Positions 48,304 to 60,150 are shown, numbered from the stretch's first letter. The stretch is 64,000 bases of DNA from Ophiura sarsii (GCA_035610835.1 CM069456.1:33897359-33961358); one strand, 5' to 3'. A program made the numbers and translations. The notes: generated by a model not told the origin, from the letters alone.

Positions 48304-50149
48304 CCTTGTTGCTGTTAAATTGACAAGTTAATCACGTGACCTCTTATCAACAGCAGCGGGTCAGTTGCCTGATGGTTTCACAAGCATTGTATTATTCTAT
48401 AATTTATCATTTTTTTTTTAAACTACGGAATGGGTACTTGAAGTACCCATTCAGTGAGGTGTTAATCACCGATCCTTTGTCACTCCTCTTAACAATATAG
48501 AAAAAAGGATTGCGCTTTCCCCGCTCTTTCCTCGAGCTTTCCTCTACTTGTGTTTGGGCAAGACTCTAACATTTATACCTTGTTGCTGTTGTTCGTAAAA
48601 TGGCAAATATATTATATATATGAACATCTTCTATATAACTTGTGGTAAAAAAAGGTTAAGCTTTCACGAAATATTTAATCACAAATGGACTGCGAATAAA
48701 ATGAGGACATTATTCCTAACAAATGACTTTTGATATTAAAAAGAACACTCACTTGGTTCACCAAGGTGATTAAACATGACAATGCATTATTTTGGTCGAA
48801 GTTACGTGAGCAAATGTTGTTATTAGCTCTAATTAATCATATGATTACATTTACAGAAATGTTGAAAAAATGAGGTATGTAGTACTTTGGTTAAACGTAC
48901 ACTGTCCGGAAATATTCAATATTCATTTTTGGTTTTCTCGTTGGTTCACAATTAAAATAACAATCATTGAGAGCGTATATAACCAACGGCACTTACACCA
49001 CAATTAGTCATTTCTAACGATCAACTTGTACCAAAGCATGTGCAGTCAAATGCAGTTTTCGGTTTCAACCAAGTAATACACTCACATCCGCCAAAAAAAC
49101 ATAGTTATAATTATCTTTAGCGTGTGTTTATAGAAATATATACAATATTTATATAACAATAGTTGGTTCGAAACACTATACGAGCGATTCACACGTCTAG
49201 TGTAAATCAAGTATTACGTTACGGGCAAACTGCTGTGAAATATGTCAATTCACATCGGTTTTAATGTGTTGAAATGTTCCAAAAGGTTATGGTGCACAGT
49301 TCAATAATCGCATAATTATACAAAAAAAAGTAAACACATAATTATTATATGATTGTTTTAGTCATTCAGTTGATACATAATGAATTCTGCAAGTAGCGTT
49401 GAACATTGAACATTTAATGTACGTTTGCCACCTCTTGCATCTTCACGCATCCAATATGCTCAAATTTCAGACAACTGTCGCTACATTTAAGAACAAAAAC
49501 AAATAGCAGATATCTCAGAATGGCGCATATAATACCATCAAATGACCATGTTCCCCCAAAAATCACATGTGTTCACTTTGTGAATATTTACACGAGCACT
49601 TGAACCTCAAGGTGAAGATAAATACACTAGTGTAGAAAAATGTTCCAAACGGTTGTCAGTATATGCTCCATGGACTAAGTGTGACGACTTGACGAGAGCT
49701 AACTGTATGATGTAGTTACAAACTTGAAAACAACAGCGATATGTGATATACGAATTTTAAGTAAATATTACGATTACAAAAAGTACTTCACGGTCACCGT
49801 TATAAGCTTTAGGCAATGACTTCTTAGGATACGCTGCAGATGACATTTCATTCTTAGTCATCAATGTGATTGAGTTTTTGTGACCATCTTAGTTTGGCTT
49901 TGTTGACTATATATATTTGGTAAAAAGGTATTATAGACACGCCTAACAGCCGTTTGATCCTTCGACAAGAGACCAATATGTGTAGGAATATAAGGATGAC
50001 AACCGGATTAACATCATTCATTGATTGATAATGATGAAATGCCTTGGTAATTGAGCGTATATATTTAAGATTTTCAATAAAGTTTGTCCTTCGATAAGTC
50101 CTACAAAGCTCATCTTTGGATATGTCGACACTCTTGACCATTCAGGAGG

Positions 50150-51027
50150 ATTGACAGAGAAAAAAATCATTAAAATCTATCGAATGTGTATACTATTGGC
50201 GGCCATCTGGATTTTAACGCTAAATTTATCCCGGGGTACTCCTGGAAGAACGCAAATATTTGTCGTTGTTTGTGTTGACTGGAAATATGCTTACACACAT
50301 TAATTTCAGGATGGCATAGACTTTTTTCAACATTTTGTCCCAATTTTTCAACATTGCATACATGTTCACGAAAAATGTAAACAATTCATTTTTTTACCCC
50401 AAAATGAGCATTTTACCCCAGTATCAATCTCTTTATGTTTACATAATATGTAAAACTTGTTATGTAATTCTACCACTGTCTACGTCTGTTTAAATACCGC
50501 ATATCATCAACATATGCCTATGATTACATTTATTTCACTGTGTATCCATGCCTTTTATTGATAATGCATTGTATCTTCTAGCCTCGATAGATCATGTTGT
50601 TTTGGGCGGACCCCCACTAAATACTTTACGAGTCAACTCTACTCTAAAGGTACTAGTGATTCTATATACAAATAAAAACAAGAACATAATTGCAAAAAAA
50701 GCATTCTATCACCTGTAGAATTATTTAGTCTAGCTCCATTTTAAATTACAGCTTTCTACATTCTTCCGTTCTTGAGAAAAGATCCCGGGATTGATCAATA
50801 TGACCATTTTGCGAAAACTGCTTTTGAAGTCTAGAAACACTGTTTTTAATTATTATGCAAATTAGGTACAACATTTACATTTTTAATACTATAACACAAA
50901 TTTGGAATTTGAATTACAACAGTTTTTGGTGGTATTTTCATGGCAATAGCTCCTTTGTATTTTAAGTTATGACATTTTAAAGGAATATACGTTAGATATC
51001 ACTGGTTGAAAAACAAAGAAATATTAT
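50150..51027. other. Extra sequence in copy B without a partner in A
   Basis: Copy B gains about 1.5 kb here relative to A around 37,150-37,350. It includes GGCGGCCATCTGGATTTTAA near 50,198, related to the foldback repeats. No gene recognised. Confidence 0.5.
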
Positions 51028-51498
51028 GGGCGCACAGCACTAAATCACTCCTCGTTTTGTGTAATGGTAGTAAGTTCCGGCAAAAACAAAAAACGATTTT
51101 GTGATTAATGGGGTCCTTTGGGAATCAGTTTGGCGTGAGGGTAGCATTTCATAATCAAAATGAAAGATGATCTCTTGTACTTTGATCAGGATATTGCAAA
51201 ATATTGATTTTCGATTGTATTGAAAATGTATCACGTGGATGAACACACGTGATCGGAGGCGGTTAGAAGGCCAGCGTCCGGGCTGAAAATAGGGGTGGCG
51301 CTGTTTAAATGATCGTATCGTAAAATCGAATTGGAAGGTGTAACACTTCTTGACGATTTTATGAAATTTGAATGTTTGTTTATTAGAATAAAGCATTCGA
51401 GACGTTCCAAAAATGGTTACTAAGGGCCCAAAATAGCGACTCTTTTAGCCCTAATTTACATGTAATCCAATGGGCGGTATATTTAGTGCTGTGCCCCC
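51028..51498. mobile_element. TIR element, 471 bp, flanked by TTAT (copy B only)
   Basis: GGGCGCACAGCACTAAAT at the left is mirrored by ATTTAGTGCTGTGCCCCC at the right, with TTAT just outside both ends. Inside is a 118-codon minus-strand open frame that I do not recognise; it is probably incidental. Confidence 0.75.
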
Positions 51499-51686
51499 TT
51501 ATGTTATACCACTGTTTGTGAAAATCGCCTAAGAGTTTCGATTTTGATTTGCCGTAACTTTAGAACCGCAGCTCATATTTGTGTGAACTAAAAAGCAGAA
51601 GAAAGAAAAATATTAACTGTTTTTCATAGGCATAATCTTCAAATAGCCCATTACGAGCCACTACATTGTAGACCATTACCTTAACA

Positions 51687-51772
51687 TACTTCCACCCCAG
51701 ACAATCCAAAGGGTTACCCCTCCATCTATCAGATCGGCAACATACAGAATGCGTTTTGGACCCATCTTGAAT
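51687..51772 (-). pseudogene. Exon-like open block, copy B partner of 37,385-37,470
   Basis: After TTATTCAAG the minus strand reads MGPKRILYVADLIDGG then VTLWIVWGGSMLR, ending at AG/GTAATG. It is thus bounded by plausible acceptor and donor sequences, with 86 bp between. The family is unknown to me. No neighbouring exon was found, so it may be the relic of a duplicated gene or a chance opening. Confidence 0.35.
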
Positions 51773-52544
51773 AAAATAAATATATTGTCTCCAATACAAA
51801 TCATTGAATTATTCCAGATAACGGACTTGCTCATTGGATTAGTTAAATTACACTAATATAAGTTAATGGTTTAAATTGAACCGATACCATAATCTCTATA
51901 TTGCTTAATTTAAACTAAAATAAAAAGGAATAAATAATATATAAAAGTACAAAGTCTCGAAGCCCGGTCCATCTTTACTATCGCGGCATAGAAATACCCG
52001 CAAGACCACAGAGACTGTTTACGTGGGTGACAGATGAACGAGCGCTAATGTTTATCTAGGTAAATAGCTAAACATCCTACAGATAGCATAGCATAGACTC
52101 ATAATAATTAGACACTATATCGAAGTATAAATTGATATCAAATTAAATTGCATGTTTCTAATCATTTTAAAACCTGTTTATAAGTGACTATATTCAAACT
52201 GATGATAATGGATGTAGTTAGATTTATGAATGTATCCATACCCATCAACGTCCTGCGTCCATCAACAGTACAATGGGCCGCCAAATTAGTTGGTTAATTG
52301 TATGTAATATCATGATTACCAACGATATTTTTCCTTATCTAAACCTGTTTTAAGTACTTTTTATTCCTCTTAATTTCGTGAATAGTTTCAAAAAGGTTTA
52401 ATGGACTTACAAACCATTATGAATGTAACATTCAGTGGATTACCTGATCGTTATAATTACATGCAATTTTCTCTTGCTTATCACATTACACTCTTTCAAT
52501 TTATATTAACAATTTCCTCGCGGCTTATAGTTTTAACATTCAAC

Positions 52545-52740
52545 GCAGATTGTTAAAAACATTTCAAGGTCTACCTGAAGGAATAATGAACCAATACTAG
52601 GCATGTTTGTAATTCAATGCATTTCTTATGGCGATTCCACATATGGTAAATAAATTCAATACATTTGACCCTTTTTAAACATTTTTTTTTTTTTTTTTTG
52701 GAATGTCGTCTGCAGACGCCTGCCGCGTGGAAAATGTTAA
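52545..52740 (+). repeat. Dispersed 0.25-kb repeat family, copy in segment B
   Basis: Same ordered blocks as the other copies, with GGAATGTCGTCTGCAGACGC and CTGCCGCGTGGAAAATG, preceded by a run of 18 T. Confidence 0.82.
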
Positions 52741-53364
52741 AATGGTTTTATCATCAGTATTATGTATTACATCGTTATTAAGTTACACAATCGTATATTA
52801 ATGCTTTGTAGTAAAATGGATAAAATGTGTAGTGCTTCCTAAAGAGTGACACAATTACACATGTCTGCAAACTCTTATAGATTCGTTGATAATGGCTCAC
52901 CAAATTGCTAGATTTTCTTACAAATATAGACTTTTTAAGAAACTGTAATAACGATTCCACTGTAATAATCAAATAATTATTTCTTAATATTATATGATGA
53001 ATCTGCTGAGTACTGAAGAAGAAGTAATAAAGAAATGAAATGCGAATTGATGGTTATATTCAAAGATATTCGTAATTTAATTTAATTTAAGGTTTGAATT
53101 GGTACTGAGCATGGCGTTCTTTAAAGCAAACATAGTAGTAGTATATGTAGGTTCTGAATATTAAATATGGGTTCTTGACACGGTCATATAGAATGTTTTC
53201 CTTGACAATGTATGACAACAGCAATGATTCGTGGGACACCCTGTTCTTAAATCTTTTAGATATTGGCACACCGTCCAATACACATATCACGCATTGCAAA
53301 AGGGTAACAGTGCTATCTGACGTAAACTATCAATTGATATATTGCATATTATTGAATTAAACAT

Positions 53365-53545
53365 AGAACGCATACCTAGATAAGTAGGAGAAGGGAAAAA
53401 CAAGATCCATCCTTGAATTATATTAGAAATCAAAGCCATGTCCACAGAATAACACTAAGATCCAACAGGATTCCTTACTTGATAAATAGTAACATACAAT
53501 TATTGAAATAGTCCCTGCGCATGTAGTGGCAACCTGGATGCAATT
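53365..53545. repeat. Repeat shared with 58,818-58,965
   Basis: AACGCATACCTAGATA, AGGAGAAGG, AGATCCA.CCTTG, ATTAGAAAT..AAAGCCAT and AACACTAAGATCCAA blocks are shared in order with 58,818-58,965. Confidence 0.7.
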
Positions 53546-53689
53546 ACGGGAATTCATGTGAACACAATCGTATGGCATTGCGTCCGCGTTACGCGTCAAT
53601 TGTGTCACGTGGTATGTTATGTTATTGCCCCAGGAAAATCATAACATGATAGTGCGATACGAGATACGAATACATCATTAACCCTGAAT

Positions 53690-53880
53690 CAAACTTAAGA
53701 CACCGCTGGTAACCCTAATCCTAACTCTACCCAAGTATTGACCCTTATCCTTAGCCCTACTGCAACCCTAATTTTAAACCTAACTCGATCACTGATGCCA
53801 ACCCCATCCCTAACTCGACCACTGAACCCAAAGAACCCTAACGCTAATCTTAAACTCCAACCCAAGTACTAGTAATCAAC
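53690..53880. repeat. Degenerate telomere-like CCCTAA tract
   Basis: Scattered AACCCTAA, CCTAACTC and ACCCTTATCC words. Diverged relative of the hexamer arrays at 35.0 and 48.2 kb. Confidence 0.7.
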
Positions 53881-54199
53881 ATTTGATCTCACGCTAACAC
53901 TATCATCACATATCTAATACCTGATTAACACATGTATTTACCGTAATTGTCAGATTATAGAAGAAGTATTGTTATACGGATGTCGGATTATCAAACCACT
54001 GTTTTTTATTTCAAATTCAGTATATTCCATCATTAGATTTACAACATGCCGAATATTGGCTGAAGGTGACTGAACCAAATCTGTCATTATATCTATACAT
54101 TATCAGCATTCAAATTCTGAGGTTATCTATGTACATTCATGCTTTTCAAAAAAGCACGTGTTTAAAACCGCGCTCAGCCATTAGCAATACACACTTAGC

Positions 54200-54420
54200 C
54201 TAGTAGCTAACAGTCAAAGAGTAGCGTTCTTTTTCAACAAGGAGAACTATAGCAAGTTATTTATATTATTGAACTATATGTAATAGATATAGTATAATAT
54301 TTGGTTCGCAAGACTACAAGTGCGATTCACGTGTCTATTTTAAATCAAGTATCGATGACAAACTGCTGTGAAATAGGTCAGTTCACGGAGGTTTAAATAT
54401 TTAGATATGCTACATCAAGT
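54200..54420. repeat. Further GTCAGTTCACAG module
   Basis: TTTGGTTCGCAAGACTACAA, CGATTCACGTGTCTA, AAATCAAGTAT and GAAATAGGTCAGTTCACGGA match the modules at 30.9, 32.0, 35.9, 45.8 and 49.2 kb. A linked CCACGCATCCAG box follows at about 55,225-55,280. Confidence 0.7.
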
Positions 54421-55289
54421 TAAGATAGAAAGTTCATAATCGCGTATGAAAAAGCAAACATCACGTCGGTTAATTTCAGATATCCAGTCGTCGTATGTAT
54501 TATCACGATGAAGTCTGAATTTATTTAAAATGACTTTCACAGTGACCATGAGGTCATTGATAGTGTAACCGGTGCGGTTAAAAATCAGTCTATCCAGGGA
54601 CAAACTAAGATTGAATATAGAACTACCGAGTCATTCCTCCATTCTCGGTTTGATAGCGGTTTTCGGCTTGGGAGCAGTAAAAGGGCGCAGATATTGTCGT
54701 CCAATCGATTTAAGGTTTCCCATACTATTAGACGAGAATACATATGCAATGTCGTCTTAATGCATCGGCGAGGCGTTGAAGCAATCATCACACAGCTTTC
54801 ATTTGACGCAAAATCACTAGAAGTATAACTTGACTGAAGCGAAAACAACATACAGCATTTTTTTTAACGGTATTCGCATGCCCGGAATTAGAGTTCGGTT
54901 AATTATGCTACGTGTAGAATGAAGGGTGTAGTTAATGGATTAAGAAAGAAAACAGCGTTGTGTTGACTGTATATTAGCAAACACTAGCCAATATACGGCA
55001 CTATTAGACATGATTTATCCTGAAGTTGTGACAGAGTGTGCCAATAGCAGAATTGTGTCTCACTAGTCCGAAAAAAACACAATACATTGATGGATTATGT
55101 AATCCTCATCAGATGTTTTATACGTCTTATCACATCATTGTCAAGCGCCATGTGTTATATAAATTAAGATATATGTGATATCCGTCAAAAAGCAGTTTTC
55201 ATGTGCGAGCCTTTTAATGGTGTAACGTACGTTTACCATTCCCTGTATTTCCACGCATCCAGTTTATTGAACTTATCTTATACAGGATC

Positions 55290-57360
55290 ATTTCATATTC
55301 CCTTTATAGATTTTCATTCACAGTTGTATACTAGAAGAATATTCCTACATTGACGAACATCCTTAAGATACATCAGCTATTTCAGCGAAGGTCGATTAAT
55401 TTCATATAGTGCCTTTATTACTTCAGATTTCAAGCCACCAAATGGTTCCCCTATGCGTTTACATGTAAAATGTTGGTTTCAAAAAGCCCATTTCCTCGCT
55501 TATGAAGTGACTGGATTTTTCAATTTGACATTTTCCTTAAATGTCATGATATCTTTGATCATTTAATCAAAACAATTTTATATCATATCCCTGAAAGTTC
55601 CGAGAAATTATCCCCTAGAGTTGGACAAATGATGTAGCGCCCTCATTTAACAGAAAAAGTTGAGAAATTTTGCCAGAACATTTACAATCAAAATTCATTC
55701 AAAACATTCAAAATGCACTGTAATTTCTTTTTTTGCACTGTGGTATTAGGTAATAGTCCTAAAATCAGGATTAAACTACAACTTTAATAATTTAGGAGCA
55801 ATAATTACCATTATTGATTAATTCTATAATCTTTGGGCCACAGGATGCCCAGCTGATAAAAAAAGTTTGATTGACTTCTGCAAGGACTGAAATTAATTAC
55901 TGGTGTGGAATCTTCAATTCCTACTTGCCCTTCGAGTAAGTAATAATGTGTCAATATTTGCTTATGAATTCGAAAACAAAATAACGTGAGCCACATTACG
56001 GTAGCAGTTAACACGTGACGGACGCCATTACTTATTATTTTGACTAGCTACATTTTGGCCGGTGTTATATTCAGTGCTTTAGTATGTTGTTTGTTGGGTT
56101 TCTTGTCACGGACTTATAGTTTCGGCTCTGCTTAAAGTTCCCCGAGGATAATCTGAAGTTGCGACCCCGTTGCCAATACGTTGTTTGCTTTTCAACCCAC
56201 CACTTTCTTTTTATAAAATGATTCAACAATGCCCAGGAGTGTAATGAGCATTCCATGTCACTAACGAAGAGGGTAACGGCGAGACCTATTTGTATGCAGT
56301 CCTAATTATGTTTATGTTGGTTAACGGTGCATGCGACAAGAAGTCATTCGATTTTCATAGTCTAATGCAAATATTATATTAATACTGCGCATAAACAGTC
56401 ATTTCCATTTTTATGTTAGATTGAGGCAACATCCAACGAGAAGAACTTTGATTTTCGTATGCATAATTATTGCAAATACAAACGCGTACTTATTGTAAAT
56501 AGTGATATTAATATCATTAGTTTATTTTTTCTATAAATGTTTATTTTCATTCATTAATTACATCACTTTACATATATTTACATAATCATGGTTACTGCGT
56601 CATACTGTTCGTGTATTTTATCAATACTATCAATTACACAATGTCAATCTATCAAGTTGGGATAACTACCATATTATTTGAATTCACTGACACATAATTT
56701 CCTTAAATTTATACGCTTATTGATTATTGTGTGTTATACTTGATTTTGATTTACTTTATGTCAACATCATTTATTATCTCTTTTAACACAAATGATTGAA
56801 TTTGACTCGTTCTAAATAATATTCAACATCACATTTTCTACATTTAAAACTCCTTGTCTTACCAATTTATGGCCAACAATATGTTCGTAGGGTAAATACA
56901 CTTACAATTTTCCAGTTCAAAGTTATGAGACCCGCTTTATTTGTGAACGTAGATACATTCTTCCGAATTGTGTTACATTTGAACGAGTGATCATTACATT
57001 TCTTTTCCAAATTATTTCACAATATGAATGTTTCTGATTAATCATGATTAAAATTCATAACACTTAACGATCCGTCTTGTAAGTCAGTCCATTCCCAGTC
57101 CCACTACACTTGATATTGTGATGATGCAATTTGTAATACAATCCTTGAAATGTAAAGGTTTGTCATAATATTGTATACAGGCATTATTACAAATTATATC
57201 CTGCTCGGGATTCTGTATTGCATCATCACTAAGGCTTTGTTCACAAGTCAACCATATTACTCAATATTTTTACGGTAAAATACTGATACATTGTTTAGTT
57301 TTCTTATACAGTATTGATTGAATTACATGAAATTACAATTGCTTTTGTTTTCTTTTTCTA
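55290..57360. other. No gene recognised
   Basis: AT-rich sequence without recognisable exons or repeats. A minus-strand frame at 55,811-56,014 starts with a hydrophobic MLTATVMWLTLFCF, but I cannot link it to the channel gene. Confidence 0.4.
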
Positions 57361-57362
57361 GA

Positions 57363-57840
57363 CTAAGCTTGGTTTTTTTTGTAACTCATATTGGAATATT
57401 TTTCCAGTTTGCTATATTTTCGTTTGTAAATCTTTTTATCCATAAACATTTTAAAGAATCCAAAAAAGGTGGGAGGTGAAGCACACCACATTTGGCAATC
57501 ATTTATAAAATTATTTCGTTTTATCTTGCCATTGCCACCCAAAAAAAATTGGAATAGAATTGTAATAATATCTTTTATCGCGTGGTATGGGAGATATAAG
57601 AACCTTGAGATGAAAGTCAACTGTGATCATAATGAGCTTCGTGTTATTAGCATTTTCCGACCGTTGACACATTTCTCATTTTCCACACGTTTAATTTGGT
57701 TAACCTTTCCCAATTATGATGAATTTCATTCAAACGTATAGTACTGCTAAAATGTACACCTAATATGCTTCTGTCTTCCAAACTTTGTTTTGTTACCTCG
57801 CTGATTAAGGTCAACTTGTTTATTTTGAATTGCATGAAAC
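57363..57840 (-). mobile_element. LINE remnant: post-RT region of an L1-like ORF2
   Basis: Minus-strand frames carry LGVHFSS...LNEIHHNWERL followed by LNVWKMRNVSTVGK (about 57,650-57,760), then FFLGGNGKIKRNNFIND and PPTFFGFFK (about 57,460-57,550). These match the order L.WK.R.LTLIGK then F(I/L)WGGK..KIKR..L..D...GGL..P...F downstream of the RT in L1-type elements. Frameshifts separate the pieces. The RT portion lies beside it on the opposite strand. Confidence 0.65.
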
Positions 57841-58194
57841 GTTCAAAAGTGATGTTACATTTAAAAAGGCTATTTTTTCAAACCGTTTGTGGGCTGCGGG
57901 TGCCTAGTTTATACTCAACGAGTGTGTATAATAAGTTCGTACTGTTATGAGTGTATACATATGAATGTATAATTAGTTTGTACTGTTTTGAGTATATACA
58001 TTTGAAACATGAAAATATTTTTCAATTGGCAATTATTTTCTCAAAATCAAAATTACTCTTACGATATTATTCAAACTCTATGAGAGCGCATGTCATTATT
58101 GGCATTCGCATTAGAAACTATCACAATGGTAAAGGCATCTTATTTAAATTGTATCTAAAATTTCATCCTAGACACTATTGACCAATGAAATACT

Positions 58195-58445
58195 ATTTAC
58201 AGATAATCTTGGCATCAATAATTAATTCTGATCAAACTGGTTATGTTAAAGGAAGATATTTACGTGAAAACGGCAGGTTTATAGAAGATTAGCTATACAG
58301 ATAAAGCTTTTGACAGTATTGACAGAAACTGTTTATTGAAGGCACTAGAATATTTTAATTTTGGGGCATACTTATAAAATGGGTTAATACCAAATACCCA
58401 GTTGTATCATTCAAAATGGAGTAGTTTCAAACGTCTTCAGGATAT
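58195..58445 (+). mobile_element. LINE remnant: RT region, inverted relative to the neighbour
   Basis: The plus strand reads IINSDQTGYVKGRYLRENGR, then KAFDSIDRNCLLKALEYFNFG. These match the SDQTGF.KGR.I..N.R and AFDS(I/V)....L...L..F.FG motifs of L1-like reverse transcriptases, with a stop and a deletion between them. Together with 57,363-57,840 it looks like one element in two orientations. Confidence 0.75.
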
Positions 58446-58706
58446 TACCCTTATTCATAACTCAGCGCGTGCGACTGACAGCACATTATAGCGGAAATTC
58501 AGGTAAATGCAATTGATCGTGATGGTAACTGCGCCCTTTTGACCCGAAATTTGCGACATAAATTCGTTAATGCTATTAATAATAATAATACTAATAATAA
58601 TGGAAACTTATAAAGCGTAAGTATCCGTCAAAAAGCCGCTGACTGTGCTACAGACATCAGAAAAAACAAAGAACATGATAAAAAGCAATACAAATGCAGA
58701 AACATA
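58441..58706 (+). repeat. ~265-bp direct repeat, copy 1
   Basis: From ATTACCCTTATTCATAACTC through CAGCGCGTGCGACTGACAGC, an AATAATAAT stretch and GGAAACTTATAAAGCG to ACAAATGCAGAAACAT. Copy 2 is at 59,000-59,270. Confidence 0.9.
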
Positions 58707-58817
58707 TTAATAGAAATCTCGTGGGTTCCATAAACAAAGATGACAAACAAGTTCGAAGTGAACATAATTGGAAAGTGCATCAGTTAGAACGATAAAAGTG
58801 CATTTTACTTTACTTAA

Positions 58818-58965
58818 AACGAACGCATACCTAGATATACAGGAGAAGGTAAACATCCAGATCCAGCCTTGTATCATACTAGAAATAAAAGCCATATTCA
58901 CTGATAAACACTAAGATCCAATGGTATTCCTTGAAATAGTCCCTGCTTGAAGTGACTCTCTGGTG
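58818..58965. repeat. Repeat shared with 53,365-53,545
   Basis: Second copy of the block described at 53,365, lying between the two 265-bp direct repeats. Confidence 0.7.
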
Positions 58966-58999
58966 TCTTGACAATCGTATAACGGTCGGCTCTACAGGA

Positions 59000-59270
59000 C
59001 AATACCCTTATTCATTACTCAGCGCGTGCGACTGATAGCATACTATAGCGGAAATTCAATCAGGTAAACGCAATTGATCATGATGGTAACTGCGCCCTCT
59101 TGATGCGGAATTTGCGACAGAAATTCGTTAATGCTATTAATAATAAAAATAATAATAATAATGGAAACTTATAAAGCGCAAGTATCCATCAAAAAGCCGC
59201 TCACTGCATTACAGACATCAGAAAAAACATAGAACATGATGAAGAGCAATACAAATGCAGAAACATAATA
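59000..59270 (+). repeat. ~265-bp direct repeat, copy 2
   Basis: Partner of 58,441-58,706 with a few substitutions. It continues directly into the 59,200-59,760 dispersed sequence. Confidence 0.9.
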
Positions 59271-59765
59271 ATACATTCAACATTACAAGTAATTGGCAAA
59301 GCAATTTTGAACAAGTGAGTTTTAAGTGCTGTCTTAAATGTCATAAAAGATATATACAACAGTTCCTGACATGTGTGGGAAGATGGTTCCACAGTTTTGG
59401 AGCACATATTGCAAACGCACGAACAAATAAAATGACGATATGCAGAACGTAGTCAAGTGCGGTGAGGTGCGTAAACATGAAGAAGATCAGCTAAATATGA
59501 TGGTGATAATCCATGGAGTGATTTGAAAACAAATACAAGAATCTTGTAGTCAATGCGTTGTGTTATGGTAACCAGTTCAAGGCAATGAGTACAGGGGTGA
59601 TGTGAGAGCGTTTCTTGGTGAGAGTTATGAGACGTGCGGCTGTATTTTTGGGCACGTTGCAGACGTTGAAGTTGATAACCATTACGAGGCGATACGCGTT
59701 AAAAAGAGAGGTGAGCACATGACAGGATTTGGGCTGTACATTTTTTAACACGTTTAACATTTAAC
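59271..59765 (+). repeat. Dispersed-repeat-like sequence, probably element 3' region
   Basis: Contains GTGATGTGAGAGCG, GAGACGTGCGGCTGTATTTT and GGGCACGTTGCAGACGTTG. The arrangement resembles a repeat family common in marine invertebrate genomes; this is from memory and family-level only. The short open frames on both strands are not taken as genes. Confidence 0.45.
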
Positions 59766-60083
59766 CGCACTGCAAAACCAGTACGTATGGCCCACTATAC
59801 GTGAATTTTACGATAGGGGCAGAAGTAATATTTTGTATTTCCAACGTACGTATTAGAACACATGGAAACTAAAATGAGACCGATGCTTATCTCTCTATAT
59901 CAGTATTGAAATATAAATATATAAAAGACTGACGAAAAAGTAACTTAACCCTCGTTTATCCGAAAAGGGATTTTACTACTATCGATGCATTTTAAAGCAA
60001 CAAAAGAATGGTGAAAATCGGATATTTGGATGTATCTGTATCCAAGATGTTGTTGTGTGTGTTGGGGTGGGGTGTTTTTTTTT

Positions 60084-60150
60084 GGGGGGGGGGGGGGGGG
60101 CTCTGGGTCATTACGCAAAGTGACTGTTGGGGGGCTCTGGGTCATTACGT
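60084..60150. repeat. G-run and duplicated GGGGGCTCTGGGTCATTACG
   Basis: A run of 17 G is followed by CTCTGGGTCATTACG. The phrase GGGGGCTCTGGGTCATTACG recurs about 35 bp later. G-quadruplex potential; a likely assembly-unstable spot. Confidence 0.85.

Larger units (their letters stand above)
39860..53230. repeat. Copy B of the ~14-kb tandem segmental duplication
   Basis: Direct-orientation partner of 25,380-39,215. The offset is about 14.0-14.5 kb at the anchors near each end and falls to about 13.2 kb in the middle because of insertions and deletions. Similarity is patchy, with many indels, so the duplication is not recent. Copy B has its own insertions (listed) and lacks the 1,058-bp and 186-bp elements, the palindrome array and the long CCATAA run of copy A. 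No convincing gene. Confidence 0.9.

Noticed and set aside
51040..51396. 118-codon minus-strand frame inside the TTAT-flanked element
   Set aside because: No recognised motif and not shaped like a transposase; likely a chance opening.
54415..54603. GYTINDLMVTV...NKF frame resembling the loop B exon of a receptor
   Set aside because: No acceptor AG at the right place, a nine-residue gap relative to the channel and no neighbouring exons. The similarity is only about seven residues.
55811..56014. Hydrophobic N-terminus MLTATVMWLTLFCF as a possible signal-peptide exon
   Set aside because: No defensible donor in the required phase, and 31 kb from the next exon with no linking evidence.
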